From positions 3,327,908 through 3,391,907 of the forward strand of contig NZ_LMIS01000001.1 of assembly GCF_001428805.1 (NCBI RefSeq): 64,000 nucleotides of DNA. The letters are read 5' to 3'. Below the pieces are notes generated by a model. That model was not told the origin of the DNA, searched no databases, and saw only the letters and a program-made list of their open reading frames with translations. Shown here piece by piece: positions 7,687-16,912 of this stretch. The translations under genes and the position numbers were made by a program. This DNA comes from Aeromicrobium sp. Root236 (GTDB lineage Bacteria; Actinomycetota; Actinomycetes; Propionibacteriales; Nocardioidaceae). How positions within the stretch are numbered: position 1 is the stretch's first letter; every line of letters begins with the position of its first letter.

Positions 7687-8886
7687 ATGGCTTTCTTTGT
7701 GGTACGTCATCGCGAGGGTGCGACTCGCCCGCGCGGCAAGGGCCGTGACGAACACGGCGCCGTCGCCGTCGCGGTCGCACTGCTGTCGACCGTCCTTGTC
7801 GCTGCGGCGGGACTGGGCGTCGACACCGCCAAGGTGACGTACGAGAAGGGCCGAGTGCAGCACAGCGCGGACAATGCCGCGATGGCGATCGCGCAGGACT
7901 GCGCGCTGAACAAGTCCACGTGCACCGCGCCGGGTGCTCTCAGCACGGCGACGTACTTCGCGAACCAGAACGCACCGGGCAGCACCGTGGCCGGCAGTGG
8001 CGTCGTGTTGGGTGCTGACAGCGTCAAGGTCACGGTTGGCAAGACGGTCACCACCAGCCTGATGAAGGTGGTCGGGGTCAACTCCAAGGTGGTCACAGCC
8101 TCCGCAACGGCGAAGTGGAACGGCCATCCGACTGAGGGAACGACGATGCTGCCGATGGGCATCCCGTACTGCATGTACAAGGACAACCAGCCACCGGCGA
8201 CCACCCCGCTCCTGCTGCGATCCGACGTCATCAGTGTGGTCTTCAACGTCATCGTGCAGGGCGGAACGGCTGGCCGGCTCATCACGACTCTCGTGGGCGA
8301 CCTGCTCGGGGTGACGGACGCCTGCACGGGGCCGACCGGGCTGAACCTCAAGATGTTGCGCGGGCCCATCTGGCTGTCCGGTCTCGAAGGGGCCCTGCAC
8401 GGGGCGTTCAACTGGAATTCCTCCGTCTGCAACATGCACTTGGGGACCATCGACGGGTTCCTCGGGAGCACGCTGAGCTCAGTCATCCCGTCGAGCTGCG
8501 TCAACAAGCTGGGCTCGTCGATCAAGAAGGGTCAGGTCGTCCTGCTGCCGATCTACGTTCCGTCGATCAGTCTGCAGCAGCTCGGGCTCGAGCTCGACGG
8601 CTGCTTGCTGGGGATCTGCTCAGCGAAGATCCCGCCGCGGATCGGGATCAAGGTCCTGGGCTTCGCGCCGTTCAAGATCACTGGTTGGAACTATCCGAAC
8701 AACTCCAACCCCGACGCCAGCGCACCGCAGTGCTTCTCGATCCCGCTCTTGGTGCATCCCCCGGCAAGCATCGGTTGCAACGGGATCCAGGGCTACTTCG
8801 TGAAGACGATGCAGGCGAAGCCGGACTTCACCTACTCGCAGTCCGGAGCCGACTACGGCGCGAGCTCGGTCGCGTTGACCAACTGA
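7687..8886 (+). CDS. TadG-like pilus-associated protein (copy 1)
   Basis: 399 residues. A basic N-terminus ends in RDEHGAVAVAVALLSTVLVAAAGLGVD, the prepilin-like hydrophobic helix of the TadE/TadG N-terminal domain. It is followed by the conserved TAKVTYEKGRVQHSADNAAMAIA block. The rest is a large extracytoplasmic region with about 14 Cys and no recognised domain. The ATG at 7687 is chosen because GGGAGGGA precedes it, and an upstream in-frame ATG (7669) has no such site. It is paralogous along most of its length to 11351-12439 (shared GFAPFKITGW / GYAPFQVSGW near the C-terminus). Likely a minor surface component of the Tad pilus system. Confidence 0.85.
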   Translation: MAFFVVRHREGATRPRGKGRDEHGAVAVAVALLSTVLVAAAGLGVDTAKVTYEKGRVQHSADNAAMAIAQDCALNKSTCTAPGALSTATYFANQNAPGSTVAGSGVVLGADSVKVTVGKTVTTSLMKVVGVNSKVVTASATAKWNGHPTEGTTMLPMGIPYCMYKDNQPPATTPLLLRSDVISVVFNVIVQGGTAGRLITTLVGDLLGVTDACTGPTGLNLKMLRGPIWLSGLEGALHGAFNWNSSVCNMHLGTIDGFLGSTLSSVIPSSCVNKLGSSIKKGQVVLLPIYVPSISLQQLGLELDGCLLGICSAKIPPRIGIKVLGFAPFKITGWNYPNNSNPDASAPQCFSIPLLVHPPASIGCNGIQGYFVKTMQAKPDFTYSQSGADYGASSVALTN

Positions 8887-8916
8887 TCGCACCATCCCAC
8901 GGAAAGGACGACCGTC

Positions 8917-10110
8917 ATGGCTTACATCCTGATACTTGGAGGATCTCCCGATCTCGTTGATCGGGTCCGCTCCGTTCCCGGCCACATCGTGTCCGCGCTC
9001 GACCGCGCGGGGATGGACGAGCTGGCGCGCGTCAACGGCTTGGAGAGTGTGCTCAACGTCCGGGACGACATGCTGGCCGACATGGCGATCCTGGGTGACG
9101 GACTACCCGTCGCCGAGGCGCTGTCGATGGCTGAGTCGATGGGCACGCTGTTCCCGAGCGTGGACCGCGTCCTCGTCGCCGAGCCCGACACGGAGCTGGT
9201 CCTCCGGGCCATGCGTTCAGGGGTCCGCGACATCGTCTCCAGGGATGCGACCGAGGACGAGCTCAAGGTCCTGATGCACCGAGCGGACCGAAGCCCGACG
9301 TCCGTCCGACGCGATGATGCGAACCCGCCACCCAACGACCTTCACCGGATGATCGTGGTGTCCGGCCCCAAGGGGGGAGTCGGCAGGAGCACCGTGGCCA
9401 CCAACGTTGCCCTGGCGCTGGCTCGAACCGCCCCGATGGACACTGTCCTGGTCGATCTCGATCTTCAGTTCGGAGACGCCGGCGAGCTCCTCGACATCAC
9501 CCCGTCGCACACGATTGCCGAGGCGTTCGGGTCTGCCGGCTCCCTGGACGGGTTGATCCTCAAGACGCTTCTCACGGTCCATCGCGCCGGCTTCTACGTG
9601 CTGTGCACAGGTGAGTCCCCCGCCTCGTCGGACGAGATGTCGGCTGCCCAGGTCCGGCAGCTGCTTCGGCAGCTGTCGGCGCAGTTCCGCTACGTCGTGG
9701 TCGACACCGCGGCTGGCATGAATGACCAGACCTTGGCGGCCATCGACGAGGCGAGCGACCTGCTGCTCGTGGCGAGCATGGACCTCTCGAGCGCGCGCGC
9801 CGTGCGTCGCGAGGTCGACATGTTGGTTGCGCGTGGTGTCGCACCTGCGTCCCGTCACGTCGTCATGAACTTTGCCGATCGGCAGTCCGGCATCGGCGTG
9901 CGCGAGGTTGAAGCAGCCATCGGCCTCCCGATCGAGGTGCTGGTCCCGCGTTCACGTGAGGTCAAGCTCTCGAACGATCTGGGACGACCGGTCATTGAGC
10001 GCAAGCGCCGCTGCGCAGCCGGCAAGGCCTTCGACAGGGTCGTCGATCTCATCCGCGCGGACGAACTGGTCACGAGGAGCAACAAGCACCGAGGTGTGCT
10101 CGTGCCGTAG
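8917..10110 (+). CDS. TadZ/CpaE-like pilus localisation ATPase (copy 1, altered P-loop)
   Basis: 397 residues: an N-terminal receiver-like domain (1-130) without a clear phosphoacceptor pattern, then a MinD/ParA-type ATPase domain. The deviant Walker A reads GPKGGVGRST at residues 150-159. The signature Lys152 is kept, but the P-loop Lys is replaced by Arg157. The Walker A' region VLVDLDLQFGD and the later YVVVDTAAG are conserved. TadZ proteins place the Tad secretion machine at the cell pole. About half the residues match the second copy at 13256-14563. It sits between tadG-1 and flp-1. Reduced ATP turnover is inference from the Arg. Confidence 0.85.
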   Translation: MAYILILGGSPDLVDRVRSVPGHIVSALDRAGMDELARVNGLESVLNVRDDMLADMAILGDGLPVAEALSMAESMGTLFPSVDRVLVAEPDTELVLRAMRSGVRDIVSRDATEDELKVLMHRADRSPTSVRRDDANPPPNDLHRMIVVSGPKGGVGRSTVATNVALALARTAPMDTVLVDLDLQFGDAGELLDITPSHTIAEAFGSAGSLDGLILKTLLTVHRAGFYVLCTGESPASSDEMSAAQVRQLLRQLSAQFRYVVVDTAAGMNDQTLAAIDEASDLLLVASMDLSSARAVRREVDMLVARGVAPASRHVVMNFADRQSGIGVREVEAAIGLPIEVLVPRSREVKLSNDLGRPVIERKRRCAAGKAFDRVVDLIRADELVTRSNKHRGVLVP

Positions 10111-10206
10111 TCCCGATGACTTCTGGGCATTTCGAGACGAGAGGAGAAAGCGCAATTACGCTCGGAACCAGCCGCCCTGTCGGCACCAGTGCAAGGAGTC
10201 CACCTC

Positions 10207-10371
10207 ATGCGTGCCCATCGACTGCTTCGAAAGCTCGCCACCACGCGCCACGATGAAGCGGGCGCGGCCATGGCGGAGTACGCGCTGGTGGCGGTCGGAA
10301 TCGCTGTGGTCGTTGCCCTGGCAGCCGCCGCGTTCGGCGGCCGCGTAGCCGCCATGTTCGCGACGTTCTGA
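10207..10371 (+). CDS. flp: Flp-type IVb pilin (copy 1)
   Basis: 54 residues. The prepilin site reads EAG followed by AAMAEYALV: cleavage after Gly leaves Glu at +5 and Tyr at +6, the Flp signature, followed by a 20-residue hydrophobic helix and a short tail ending GGRVAAMFATF. The ATG at 10207 has AAGGAG 8 nt upstream, so it is preferred over the in-frame ATG at 10189. It is the major structural subunit candidate together with the second copy at 10700. A TadV/CpaA prepilin peptidase is needed but lies outside the window. Confidence 0.92.
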   Translation: MRAHRLLRKLATTRHDEAGAAMAEYALVAVGIAVVVALAAAAFGGRVAAMFATF

Positions 10372-10699
10372 GTCCGGACACTCCGGACCCTGCGACCGTC
10401 GATCAGCATCACCGCTGACTGACTGGGCACCTCGGGTGCGCAGCCAGACCTCGGGCGTCGGACAGCTCGTGGGTGACCCACGGAGGCGTCACTGTCGCGT
10501 ACCGATCGCCTGTCGACCAAAGTCACTTTGGCCTGCGATCCGAGCGAAAATCGAAATGTCTAGTCACAAATGATGATCTTTCGAACTAACAGTGTGTCTC
10601 ACAAAAAACTGGGTCTACGTTTCCGAGTGGGAGGGTCGCCAAAGGCGGCTTTGAACACGAAGACGCCGCACCTGCGGCCTTACTGAAAAGGACAAAGAC
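10372..10699 (+). promoter_or_regulatory. AT-richer non-coding stretch before the second pilin
   Basis: 328 bases without a gene. The middle (about 10530-10620) is clearly less GC-rich than its surroundings, as expected for a promoter; TACGTT at 10616-10621 is a possible -10 box. Downstream, two small hairpins can form, one around GTCGCC AAA GGCGGC and one as GCCGC ACCT GCGGC just before the AAAAGGA ribosome-binding region. This looks like a separate promoter and structured 5' leader for flp copy 2, which would let the pilin be made in excess. Confidence 0.5.
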
Positions 10700-10885
10700 A
10701 TGAACTTCATCGATCGAATCTTCTTCATGACGATCACGATGCTGTCCGATCGCCCCAGGCGTGACGACAAGGGTGCGGCGATGGTCGAGTACGCGCTGCT
10801 CGTCGCCGGCATCGCCGTCGTCGTCGGTGTTGCCGCCGCTGCGCTCGGCGGACGTATCTCCACCATGTTCGGCGGACTGCCGTGA
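10700..10885 (+). CDS. flp: Flp-type IVb pilin (copy 2)
   Basis: 61 residues with a longer basic leader (DRPRRDDKG) than copy 1. Cleavage after Gly gives AAMVEYALLV with Glu at +5 and Tyr at +6, followed by the hydrophobic helix and GGRISTMFGGLP. A purine-rich AAAAGGACAAAG precedes the ATG. It heads the run tadE-tadG2-cpaB-tadZ2-tadABC. The long leader region upstream suggests its own promoter. Confidence 0.92.
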   Translation: MNFIDRIFFMTITMLSDRPRRDDKGAAMVEYALLVAGIAVVVGVAAAALGGRISTMFGGLP

Positions 10886-10994
10886 TCTAGAGCTGGTCGA
10901 TCAGTCTCAGCTGGACGACATCGAGCAAACGTCCCTGCGCCGCGACCACTCAGTACCGGTTGCGGCGCAGGGCTATCTCAAGAGGAGTGCAGGC

Positions 10995-11363
10995 ATGCGA
11001 AGGTCGCGTGAGCGTGGGGCCGTCATGGTCGAGTTCGCTCTGATCGTGCCGCTCCTGCTGCTCCTGGTGCTGGGCCTCATCGAGTACGGATACCGCTACT
11101 CGCGATCGTCAGTGCTCAACAATGCGGCGTTCGTCGCGGCCAGGGACTACTCGATCCACAAGGATGCCGCTGCAGCCCAGGCCGCGGGCCGGGCGGCCGA
11201 CAACCGGATGCCCAGCGGCGCCGCGTTCGCTGGCTTCTCATGCCCGCCGGGCGGCAATGTGACCGTCACGATCACGTCCACGGAGAACTCGCCGACCGGA
11301 TTGTTCCCGGGCGGCGACACCTTTGTGGTGAATGCAAAGGGTGTGGCGCGATGCGAGGACTGA
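10995..11363 (+). CDS. tadE: TadE-like minor pilin / pseudopilin
   Basis: 122 residues. A short basic leader ends in ERG, then AVMVEFALIVPLLLLLVLGLIE, with Glu at +5 and Phe at +6 after the presumed Gly cleavage site, as in TadE pseudopilins. The remaining part is a small secreted domain with two Cys. AAGAGGAG precedes the ATG at 10995. The 3' end overlaps the next gene by 13 nt, implying coupled translation with TadG copy 2. Confidence 0.9.
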   Translation: MRRSRERGAVMVEFALIVPLLLLLVLGLIEYGYRYSRSSVLNNAAFVAARDYSIHKDAAAAQAAGRAADNRMPSGAAFAGFSCPPGGNVTVTITSTENSPTGLFPGGDTFVVNAKGVARCED

Positions 11364-12439
11364 CCAACCGCCGGCATGACCAGCGCGGTGTCGCTGCGGT
11401 CATGGTGGCACTGATGGGCACGATGCTCCTTGCGGCCACAGGCTTGGGGGTCGACACGGCACATGTCGTCTACGACAACGGGCGCGTCCAGCACGGTGCG
11501 GACGCCGGCGCCCTCGCGATCGCTCTCGACTGTGCGCGGCACAAGACCACGTGCTCGAAGGCCGGTGGCGATGCCATCGCCGACACCATGGTCGACGAGA
11601 ACGCTGGAAGCGGCAGTGGATCCATCGTCGGGGGCGCGCTCGCGCCCTCGGACGGCCAGGTCACGACCCACGTCTCCAAATCGGTGAACACCAACTTCTT
11701 CGGTGCCTTCGGCATCAACAACAAGACCGTCGACGCCAACGCGACAGCCAAGTGGTCGAAGCACGCGACCGCAGGAGACGTCATCCCCTTCGCCGTGTCG
11801 CTCTGTGAGTACAACAAGAACTCGCTCAACACGCCGACGACGATCGCCACCGACACGAACGATGTCATCGCGAGCCAGATCGTGACGAGCAACGGCACCA
11901 CGCTGACGGCGGCTCACAACGCCATGACAAGCAAGGGCCTCCTGACGAGCTGCTCCGTCCCGTCGGGTGTTGACCTGTCGGGAAGCGGTGGCACGGTGAA
12001 GATGCTGCCCGGCGGCCTGTGGATGAGCACGAACGGGTCCAGCACCAACAACGGCCAGCTCATCCCGACCGCGGTCCTGGACACGCTCGCGAGTGTCGAC
12101 GGCTGGAACGTCAACCAGCAGGACAAGTTCTCGCAGTTCCTCCATCCCGGCACGACGATACTGATCGCCGTCTATGCGCCGTCCACGGAATACGCCTGGG
12201 GCGGCCTCCGCAAGGACGGCACCAAAGCGGCATGGAAGGGCACCGTCGACCTCAAGATCTTGGGCTATGCGCCGTTCCAGGTCAGCGGCTGGTGCTTCGG
12301 CACCAAGTGCTACGGCGCCTCGTCGGGCGCCAGCAAGATCGCCGGCAAGTTCACGAGCAGCGCTGAGCCGTTCGACCACTTCACGTACGGCGAGGGCGGC
12401 GCCGAGTTCGGCGCACTCAAGGTGGAGCTGACCAATTGA
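11351..12439 (+). CDS. TadG-like pilus-associated protein (copy 2)
   Basis: 362 residues. The N-terminal RRHDQRGVAAVMVALMGTMLLAATGLGVDTAHVVYDNGRVQHGADAGALAIA region, given here only for its architecture, is the TadE/G-type N-helix plus conserved segment. The remainder is a Ser/Thr-rich exported domain with paired Cys residues and no catalytic motif. It is clearly homologous to 7687-8886 from end to end (both close with EFGALKVELTN or a similar ALTN tail). The start lies inside tadE, so the two are coupled. Confidence 0.87.
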   Translation: MRGLTNRRHDQRGVAAVMVALMGTMLLAATGLGVDTAHVVYDNGRVQHGADAGALAIALDCARHKTTCSKAGGDAIADTMVDENAGSGSGSIVGGALAPSDGQVTTHVSKSVNTNFFGAFGINNKTVDANATAKWSKHATAGDVIPFAVSLCEYNKNSLNTPTTIATDTNDVIASQIVTSNGTTLTAAHNAMTSKGLLTSCSVPSGVDLSGSGGTVKMLPGGLWMSTNGSSTNNGQLIPTAVLDTLASVDGWNVNQQDKFSQFLHPGTTILIAVYAPSTEYAWGGLRKDGTKAAWKGTVDLKILGYAPFQVSGWCFGTKCYGASSGASKIAGKFTSSAEPFDHFTYGEGGAEFGALKVELTN

Positions 12440-12548
12440 GCGGGGGCATCGTGACCATCCTTCTGAGGGCTGGGGGAACCTCTCCTCGCCTCCGAGACAA
12501 GAGTTCGCATCGCGTCGCGCATGAGGCGCCAAGAGAGAGTTGTGACAC

Positions 12549-13259
12549 ATGAGCAAGAGGGCGATTGCGGCGTTGGTCGCCGCCGTGCTGGCGGTTGTCG
12601 GCATCGTGCTGCTGATCGGCTATGCCAACGGCGCAAATGAACGAGCCTTCAACGACGCCAAGCTCGTGGAGGTCCTCCAGGTCGACGAGCCCATTGCAGC
12701 GAACACCAATGCCGATGAGCTGGGAGGGAAGGTCGAGACGGTCAAGCTGCCGCAGTCGGCCATCGCGCAGGGCGCGATCAAGAGCCTGTCGGAGGTCAAG
12801 GGCATGTCGACGACGACCGACCTGGAACCCGGCGAGCAGGTCCTGCTCTCTCGCTTCTCCACGGGGGGCGAGGCCAAGCAGGAGACAGCCAAGGGCGACG
12901 TCCCCAAGGGCATGCAGGAGCTGGCCATTCCGCTCAGCTCAGCGCGCGCGGTCTCGGACGTCCTGAAGGTGGGGGACAAGGTCGGTGTCGTCGGCAGCTA
13001 CCAGACCAAGGAGGGTGACGGAGTCACCCAGATGATTCGCAACCAAGTGGTGATCACCAAGATCACCGGGCCAGGCGTGAAGTGGGATGGTTCGCCTCTC
13101 GAGGACATCACGCAGATCGTGACGGTCGCGGTGCCGATCCGCGACGCCGGAAAGATCATCAATGCGATGGAGTACGGCAAGGTCTACCTCACCAAGCAGA
13201 ACAAGGACACGGCGAACGGAAATGGTGGTTCGATCTCCAAAGAGGATGTGACCCAATGA
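12549..13259 (+). CDS. cpaB: CpaB/RcpC-like Flp pilus assembly protein
   Basis: 236 residues. One membrane helix at about 5-25 is followed by a SAF-type domain (VLQVDEPIAANT, then VKLPQSAIAQGAI and EPGEQVLLSRF) and the RcpC/CpaB core with AIPLSSARAVSDVLKVGDKVGVVG. This periplasmic-side protein is thought to contact the cell wall and help the pilus cross it. A ribosome-binding site is weak (AGAGAGTTG). The stop overlaps the next start as ATGA. Confidence 0.88.
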   Translation: MSKRAIAALVAAVLAVVGIVLLIGYANGANERAFNDAKLVEVLQVDEPIAANTNADELGGKVETVKLPQSAIAQGAIKSLSEVKGMSTTTDLEPGEQVLLSRFSTGGEAKQETAKGDVPKGMQELAIPLSSARAVSDVLKVGDKVGVVGSYQTKEGDGVTQMIRNQVVITKITGPGVKWDGSPLEDITQIVTVAVPIRDAGKIINAMEYGKVYLTKQNKDTANGNGGSISKEDVTQ

Positions 13260-14563
13260 CCGGCATTCTGGTGCTTGCGGCGAATCCGGACGTGACCGCG
13301 CTGGTGGAGGCCCTCCCGGGTCACGACGTCGTCTCGCTCGACCGTGAGTCCGTCACCAACTTCGTGCAGGTCGATGGCATGGGCAGCCTGGTCGCGCTGG
13401 ATCGCGATCGCGTGGCCGAGGTGGTCATCATCGGTGACGAGCTGCCGATCGGCGAGGCGTTGTCGATCGCGCAGGTCATCGATGGCAGCAGTCCGCTCGT
13501 CGAGGTGATGCTCGTCGCCGAAGCCGACACTGGCTTGGCTCTTCGCGCAATGCGGGCCGGCATCCGCGAGATCATCGAGCCGAGGATCAACGAGGACGAC
13601 CTCAAGGTCGTCGTCCATCGCGCCGCTGCCAGTGCGGTGACCCGGATGGGCAATCCCCAAGGTGGCTCATCGCCGGACGCAGCCCTCGGAACCGGTCGCG
13701 TGATCGTTGTCGCCTCGCCCAAGGGTGGTGTGGGCAAGAGCACGATAGCGACGAACCTCGCGGTCGGACTGGCCAGGATCCAACCGATGCAGACGGTCCT
13801 GGTGGATCTCGACATCCAGTTCGGTGACGTCGCCGTGCTCCTCGACCTGAAGCCTGCGCACTCGATCGAGGACGCGTTCGGGACATCGGCTGCTCTGGAC
13901 ACGTTGATCCTCAAGACATTCCTCACCGTCCATCCAGCCGGGTTCTACGTGTTGGCCGGAGCCGAGTCGCCCGTGGCAGGCGACCACGTCACTGCGTCTC
14001 ACATCAAGCGCCTGCTGGCTCAGCTCGCATCCCAGTTCCGTCATGTCATCGTGGACACGTCCGCGGGGCTCTCCGAGCTCACCCTCGCAGCCCTCGAGGA
14101 CGCCAACGACGTCGTGCTCGTCTCCAGCATGGATGTCTCCAGCATCCGGGCGATGCGGAAGGAGATCGACGTGCTCGCTGAGCTCGATCTCCTGCCGACC
14201 TCGCGTCATTTCATCCTCAACTTCGCCGACCGCCGATCCGGCCTGATCGAACGCGATGTCGAGGCCGTCGTCGGCATGCCGATCAATGTGGTGCTCCCTC
14301 GTGTCAAGGACGCGCAGGTTGCCGGCAATCGCGGGGAGCCTTTGATGATGGCGAAGAAGCCGGGTCCCGTTGCTGCCGGTGTCATGAGCCTTGCTGCGCG
14401 GTTGGCCGCCGGACCGGGGCCTCTCCAGGGAAACGTGAACAGCGGGAAGGCACCCAAGGCACCCAAGGCACCGAAGGCACCGAAGGCACCGAAGGCTCCC
14501 AAGGAACCCAAGCGGTCCCGGGCCGAGAAGCGCAGCAGAGGACAGCGGGTCAGGGATGAGTAG
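13256..14563 (+). CDS. TadZ/CpaE-like pilus localisation ATPase (copy 2)
   Basis: 435 residues. An N-terminal receiver-like domain (1-135) is followed by a ParA/MinD ATPase domain with an intact deviant Walker A, SPKGGVGKST (Lys156 and Lys161), VLVDLDIQFGD and HVIVDTSAG. The last 60 residues are a low-complexity basic tail of Lys-Ala-Pro repeats (see 14447-14509) ending [11 protein letters not shown], absent from copy 1. The ATG at 13256 overlaps the cpaB stop as ATGA, and the gene overlaps tadA by 8 nt. Because its P-loop is intact, this is the copy more likely to cycle ATP. Confidence 0.9.
   Translation: MTGILVLAANPDVTALVEALPGHDVVSLDRESVTNFVQVDGMGSLVALDRDRVAEVVIIGDELPIGEALSIAQVIDGSSPLVEVMLVAEADTGLALRAMRAGIREIIEPRINEDDLKVVVHRAAASAVTRMGNPQGGSSPDAALGTGRVIVVASPKGGVGKSTIATNLAVGLARIQPMQTVLVDLDIQFGDVAVLLDLKPAHSIEDAFGTSAALDTLILKTFLTVHPAGFYVLAGAESPVAGDHVTASHIKRLLAQLASQFRHVIVDTSAGLSELTLAALEDANDVVLVSSMDVSSIRAMRKEIDVLAELDLLPTSRHFILNFADRRSGLIERDVEAVVGMPINVVLPRVKDAQVAGNRGEPLMMAKKPGPVAAGVMSLAARLAAGPGPLQGNVNSGKAPKAPKAPKAPKAPKAPKEPKRSRAEKRSRGQRVRDE
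14447..14509 (+). repeat. Seven tandem 9-bp units encoding Lys-Ala-Pro
   Basis: Units AAGGCACCC or AAGGCACCG repeat at 9-bp spacing from 14447, the last two being AAGGCTCCC and AAGGAACCC. They encode KAP repeats (finally KEP) in the basic tail of TadZ copy 2. Near-identical units suggest recent slippage, so the number may vary between strains. Confidence 0.9.
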
Positions 14564-15968
14564 CCTCAGCCAGCGGTTGGAAGCCGCACGCACCAAGAGC
14601 GAGATCATCCCCGACAAGCCGGTGCCGGAGGTGCCCGAAGCGGTGGAACCTGACGGTGTCGAGCCCACGGTGGTCTCGGCTCGTCTGGCCGAGGGGCTGG
14701 TGTCGGTCAAGGCGCGTGCTGTCGAGACCTTGTTCGAGCGCATCGGCGTGCGAATCAACGACTCGTCTCTGACGGAGGACCAGCTCCGCCGGTTCGTGCG
14801 GCAGGAGCTCAGTCGCATCGTCGATGAGGAGCAGCTGTCCCTCACCTCTGACGAACGAAAGCGACTCATCCAGGACATCGAGGACGATGCGCTGGGGCTG
14901 GGTCCGTTGCAGCGTCTCTTGGCCGACTCGGATGTCACCGAGATCATGGTCAACGGGCACAATCACATCTACGTCGAGCGCAACGGCAAGCTCAAGCTGA
15001 GCGGCTTCCGGTTCAACTCCGAGGAGCACCTGCGCCGTGTCATCGAACGCATAGTCGGCCGCGTCGGCCGACGCATCGATGAGAACTCTCCTCTGGTCGA
15101 CGCGCGGCTCATGGACGGATCGCGAGTCAACGCGATCATCCCGCCGCTCGCAGTCCACGGCTCGTCGCTGACCATCCGCAAGTTCGCGGAGACTCCGTAC
15201 GAGGTCGCCGACCTCGTGCGCTTCGGCACGATGACCAAGCCGGTCGCCGAGCTGCTCTACGCCTGCGTCAACGCGCGTCTGAACGTCCTGGTGTCGGGTG
15301 GCACCGGAACGGGCAAGACGACGCTGCTCAACGTGTTGTCGTCGTTCATTCCCTCGGATGAGCGCATCGTGACGATCGAGGACGCGATCGAGCTCAAGCT
15401 CCAGCAGGAGCATGTCGTCTCGCTGGAGAGCCGCCCACCCAACATCGAGGGACAGGGCGAGATCACGATTCGCGACCTGGTCCGCAACTCGCTGCGTATG
15501 CGGCCTGACCGGATCGTCGTCGGTGAGTGTCGAGGCGGCGAGAGTCTCGACATGCTGCAGGCGATGAACACGGGTCACGACGGATCGATCTCGACCCTGC
15601 ACGCCAACTCGCCACGCGATGCGGTGTCACGTCTCGAGACGATGGTGCTCATGGCCGGCATGGACCTGCCCATGCGAGCCATCCGCGAGCAGATCGCCTC
15701 AGCAGTCGACATGATCATCCAGCTCACCCGTATGCGTGACGGCACTCGCCGCATCACGGCGGTGACGGAGGTGCTCGGCATGGAGAACGAGACCGTCGTC
15801 CTTCAGGACGCGTTCGTCTTCGACTACGCGGCCGGCATCGACGCGCATGGACGATTCAGGGGCACGCAGGTGTCCACGGGGATCCGGCCCCGGTTCACGG
15901 ACAAGTTCGAGGAGATGGGCATCAAGTTCAATCTCGACAGTCTCGGCCCAGCCGCGAAGGGAGCGTGA
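14556..15968 (+). CDS. tadA: TadA/CpaF secretion ATPase
   Basis: 470 residues, a type II/IV secretion ATPase of the CpaF branch. Features in order: a variable N-terminus, [23 protein letters not shown], the Walker [13 protein letters not shown] at about residue 248, an Asp-box equivalent with [11 protein letters not shown], the Walker B/His-box region [19 protein letters not shown] and [16 protein letters not shown]. It powers Flp pilin polymerisation, working with TadB and TadC in the inner membrane. The start overlaps tadZ2 by 8 nt. Confidence 0.95.
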   Translation: MSSLSQRLEAARTKSEIIPDKPVPEVPEAVEPDGVEPTVVSARLAEGLVSVKARAVETLFERIGVRINDSSLTEDQLRRFVRQELSRIVDEEQLSLTSDERKRLIQDIEDDALGLGPLQRLLADSDVTEIMVNGHNHIYVERNGKLKLSGFRFNSEEHLRRVIERIVGRVGRRIDENSPLVDARLMDGSRVNAIIPPLAVHGSSLTIRKFAETPYEVADLVRFGTMTKPVAELLYACVNARLNVLVSGGTGTGKTTLLNVLSSFIPSDERIVTIEDAIELKLQQEHVVSLESRPPNIEGQGEITIRDLVRNSLRMRPDRIVVGECRGGESLDMLQAMNTGHDGSISTLHANSPRDAVSRLETMVLMAGMDLPMRAIREQIASAVDMIIQLTRMRDGTRRITAVTEVLGMENETVVLQDAFVFDYAAGIDAHGRFRGTQVSTGIRPRFTDKFEEMGIKFNLDSLGPAAKGA

Positions 15969-15972
15969 CGTC

Positions 15973-16911
15973 GTGGCCCTGCTCATCTCCGGCGTGATCT
16001 TCTCGGCGCTCGCCCTGGCGATGCTGGTGTACGTCCTGACTGCTGCCCCCGTGGATCGGATCCCGTTGGAGCGTCGTCAATGGGGGAAGAAGGAGGAGAG
16101 GCCGGTCCTCTCGCTGACCTCGGACTACCTGGTGTCCATGGTGGACCGCGTGCTCCGTGGAAGCAGCTGGGCTCCTTTCCGTGAACGTGAGCTGGATCTG
16201 GCGGGTCTGTCGATGACGCCCGGTGCGCTTGTCGTCACGGTCGGCTCGATCGGCGTTGCCGCCCTGGTCGTGGGGTTCGTGCTGACCGGTAACGTGTTCG
16301 TCGCGATCCTGGCCGGCGCGTTGGTTCCGGTCGTCGCCAAGCTGGTGCTCAAGGTCAAGATCGATCAGCGACGCAAGGCGTTCGCCAAGCAGCTGGACGA
16401 GACGATCCAGATGATCGCGTCCTCACTGCGCGCGGGGCACAGCTTCATCCGCGCCCTCGACGCCGTCGCAACGGAGGCTGACTCGCCGACCGCGGAGGAG
16501 TTCGCCCGCGTCATCAACGAGAACCGGATCGGTCGCGACCTGATCGTGGCGCTCGAACAGACGGCTGATCGCATGGCCAGCGACGACTTCCGTTGGGTCG
16601 CCGAAGCCGTCGCTGTCCACCGAGACGCCGGCGGCAACCTCAATGAAGTTCTCGATCGGGTGGGGCAGACCATGCGCGAGCGCAACCAGATTCGCCAAGA
16701 GGTGGACACGCTCGCTGCGGAAGGCAAGTTCTCCGGAATCGTGCTGATGGCACTTCCGGCAGTCGTCGCTGGTGCATTCTCGCTCGTCAATCCCGGCTAC
16801 ATGGATCCGATGTTCACCTCGTCGCTGGGCAAGATGCTCCTCGCCGCTTCGGTGGTGCTCTACATCATCGGTGGCGTGTGGATGAGGGCGATCGTGAATG
16901 TGAAGTTCTGA
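15973..16911 (+). CDS. tadB: TadB-like inner-membrane platform protein
   Basis: 312 residues from a GTG 5 nt after tadA. Hydrophobic segments lie near the N-terminus, at about 75-125 and at the C-terminus, around a cytoplasmic type II secretion F domain (QLDETIQMIASSLRAGHSFIRALDAVA ... RDAGGNLNEVLDRVG region; individual motifs LRAGHS and GGNL are diagnostic). TadB forms the platform on which TadA acts. A longer frame reading back into tadA is not used. Confidence 0.93.
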   Translation: MALLISGVIFSALALAMLVYVLTAAPVDRIPLERRQWGKKEERPVLSLTSDYLVSMVDRVLRGSSWAPFRERELDLAGLSMTPGALVVTVGSIGVAALVVGFVLTGNVFVAILAGALVPVVAKLVLKVKIDQRRKAFAKQLDETIQMIASSLRAGHSFIRALDAVATEADSPTAEEFARVINENRIGRDLIVALEQTADRMASDDFRWVAEAVAVHRDAGGNLNEVLDRVGQTMRERNQIRQEVDTLAAEGKFSGIVLMALPAVVAGAFSLVNPGYMDPMFTSSLGKMLLAASVVLYIIGGVWMRAIVNVKF

Positions 16912-16912
16912 G

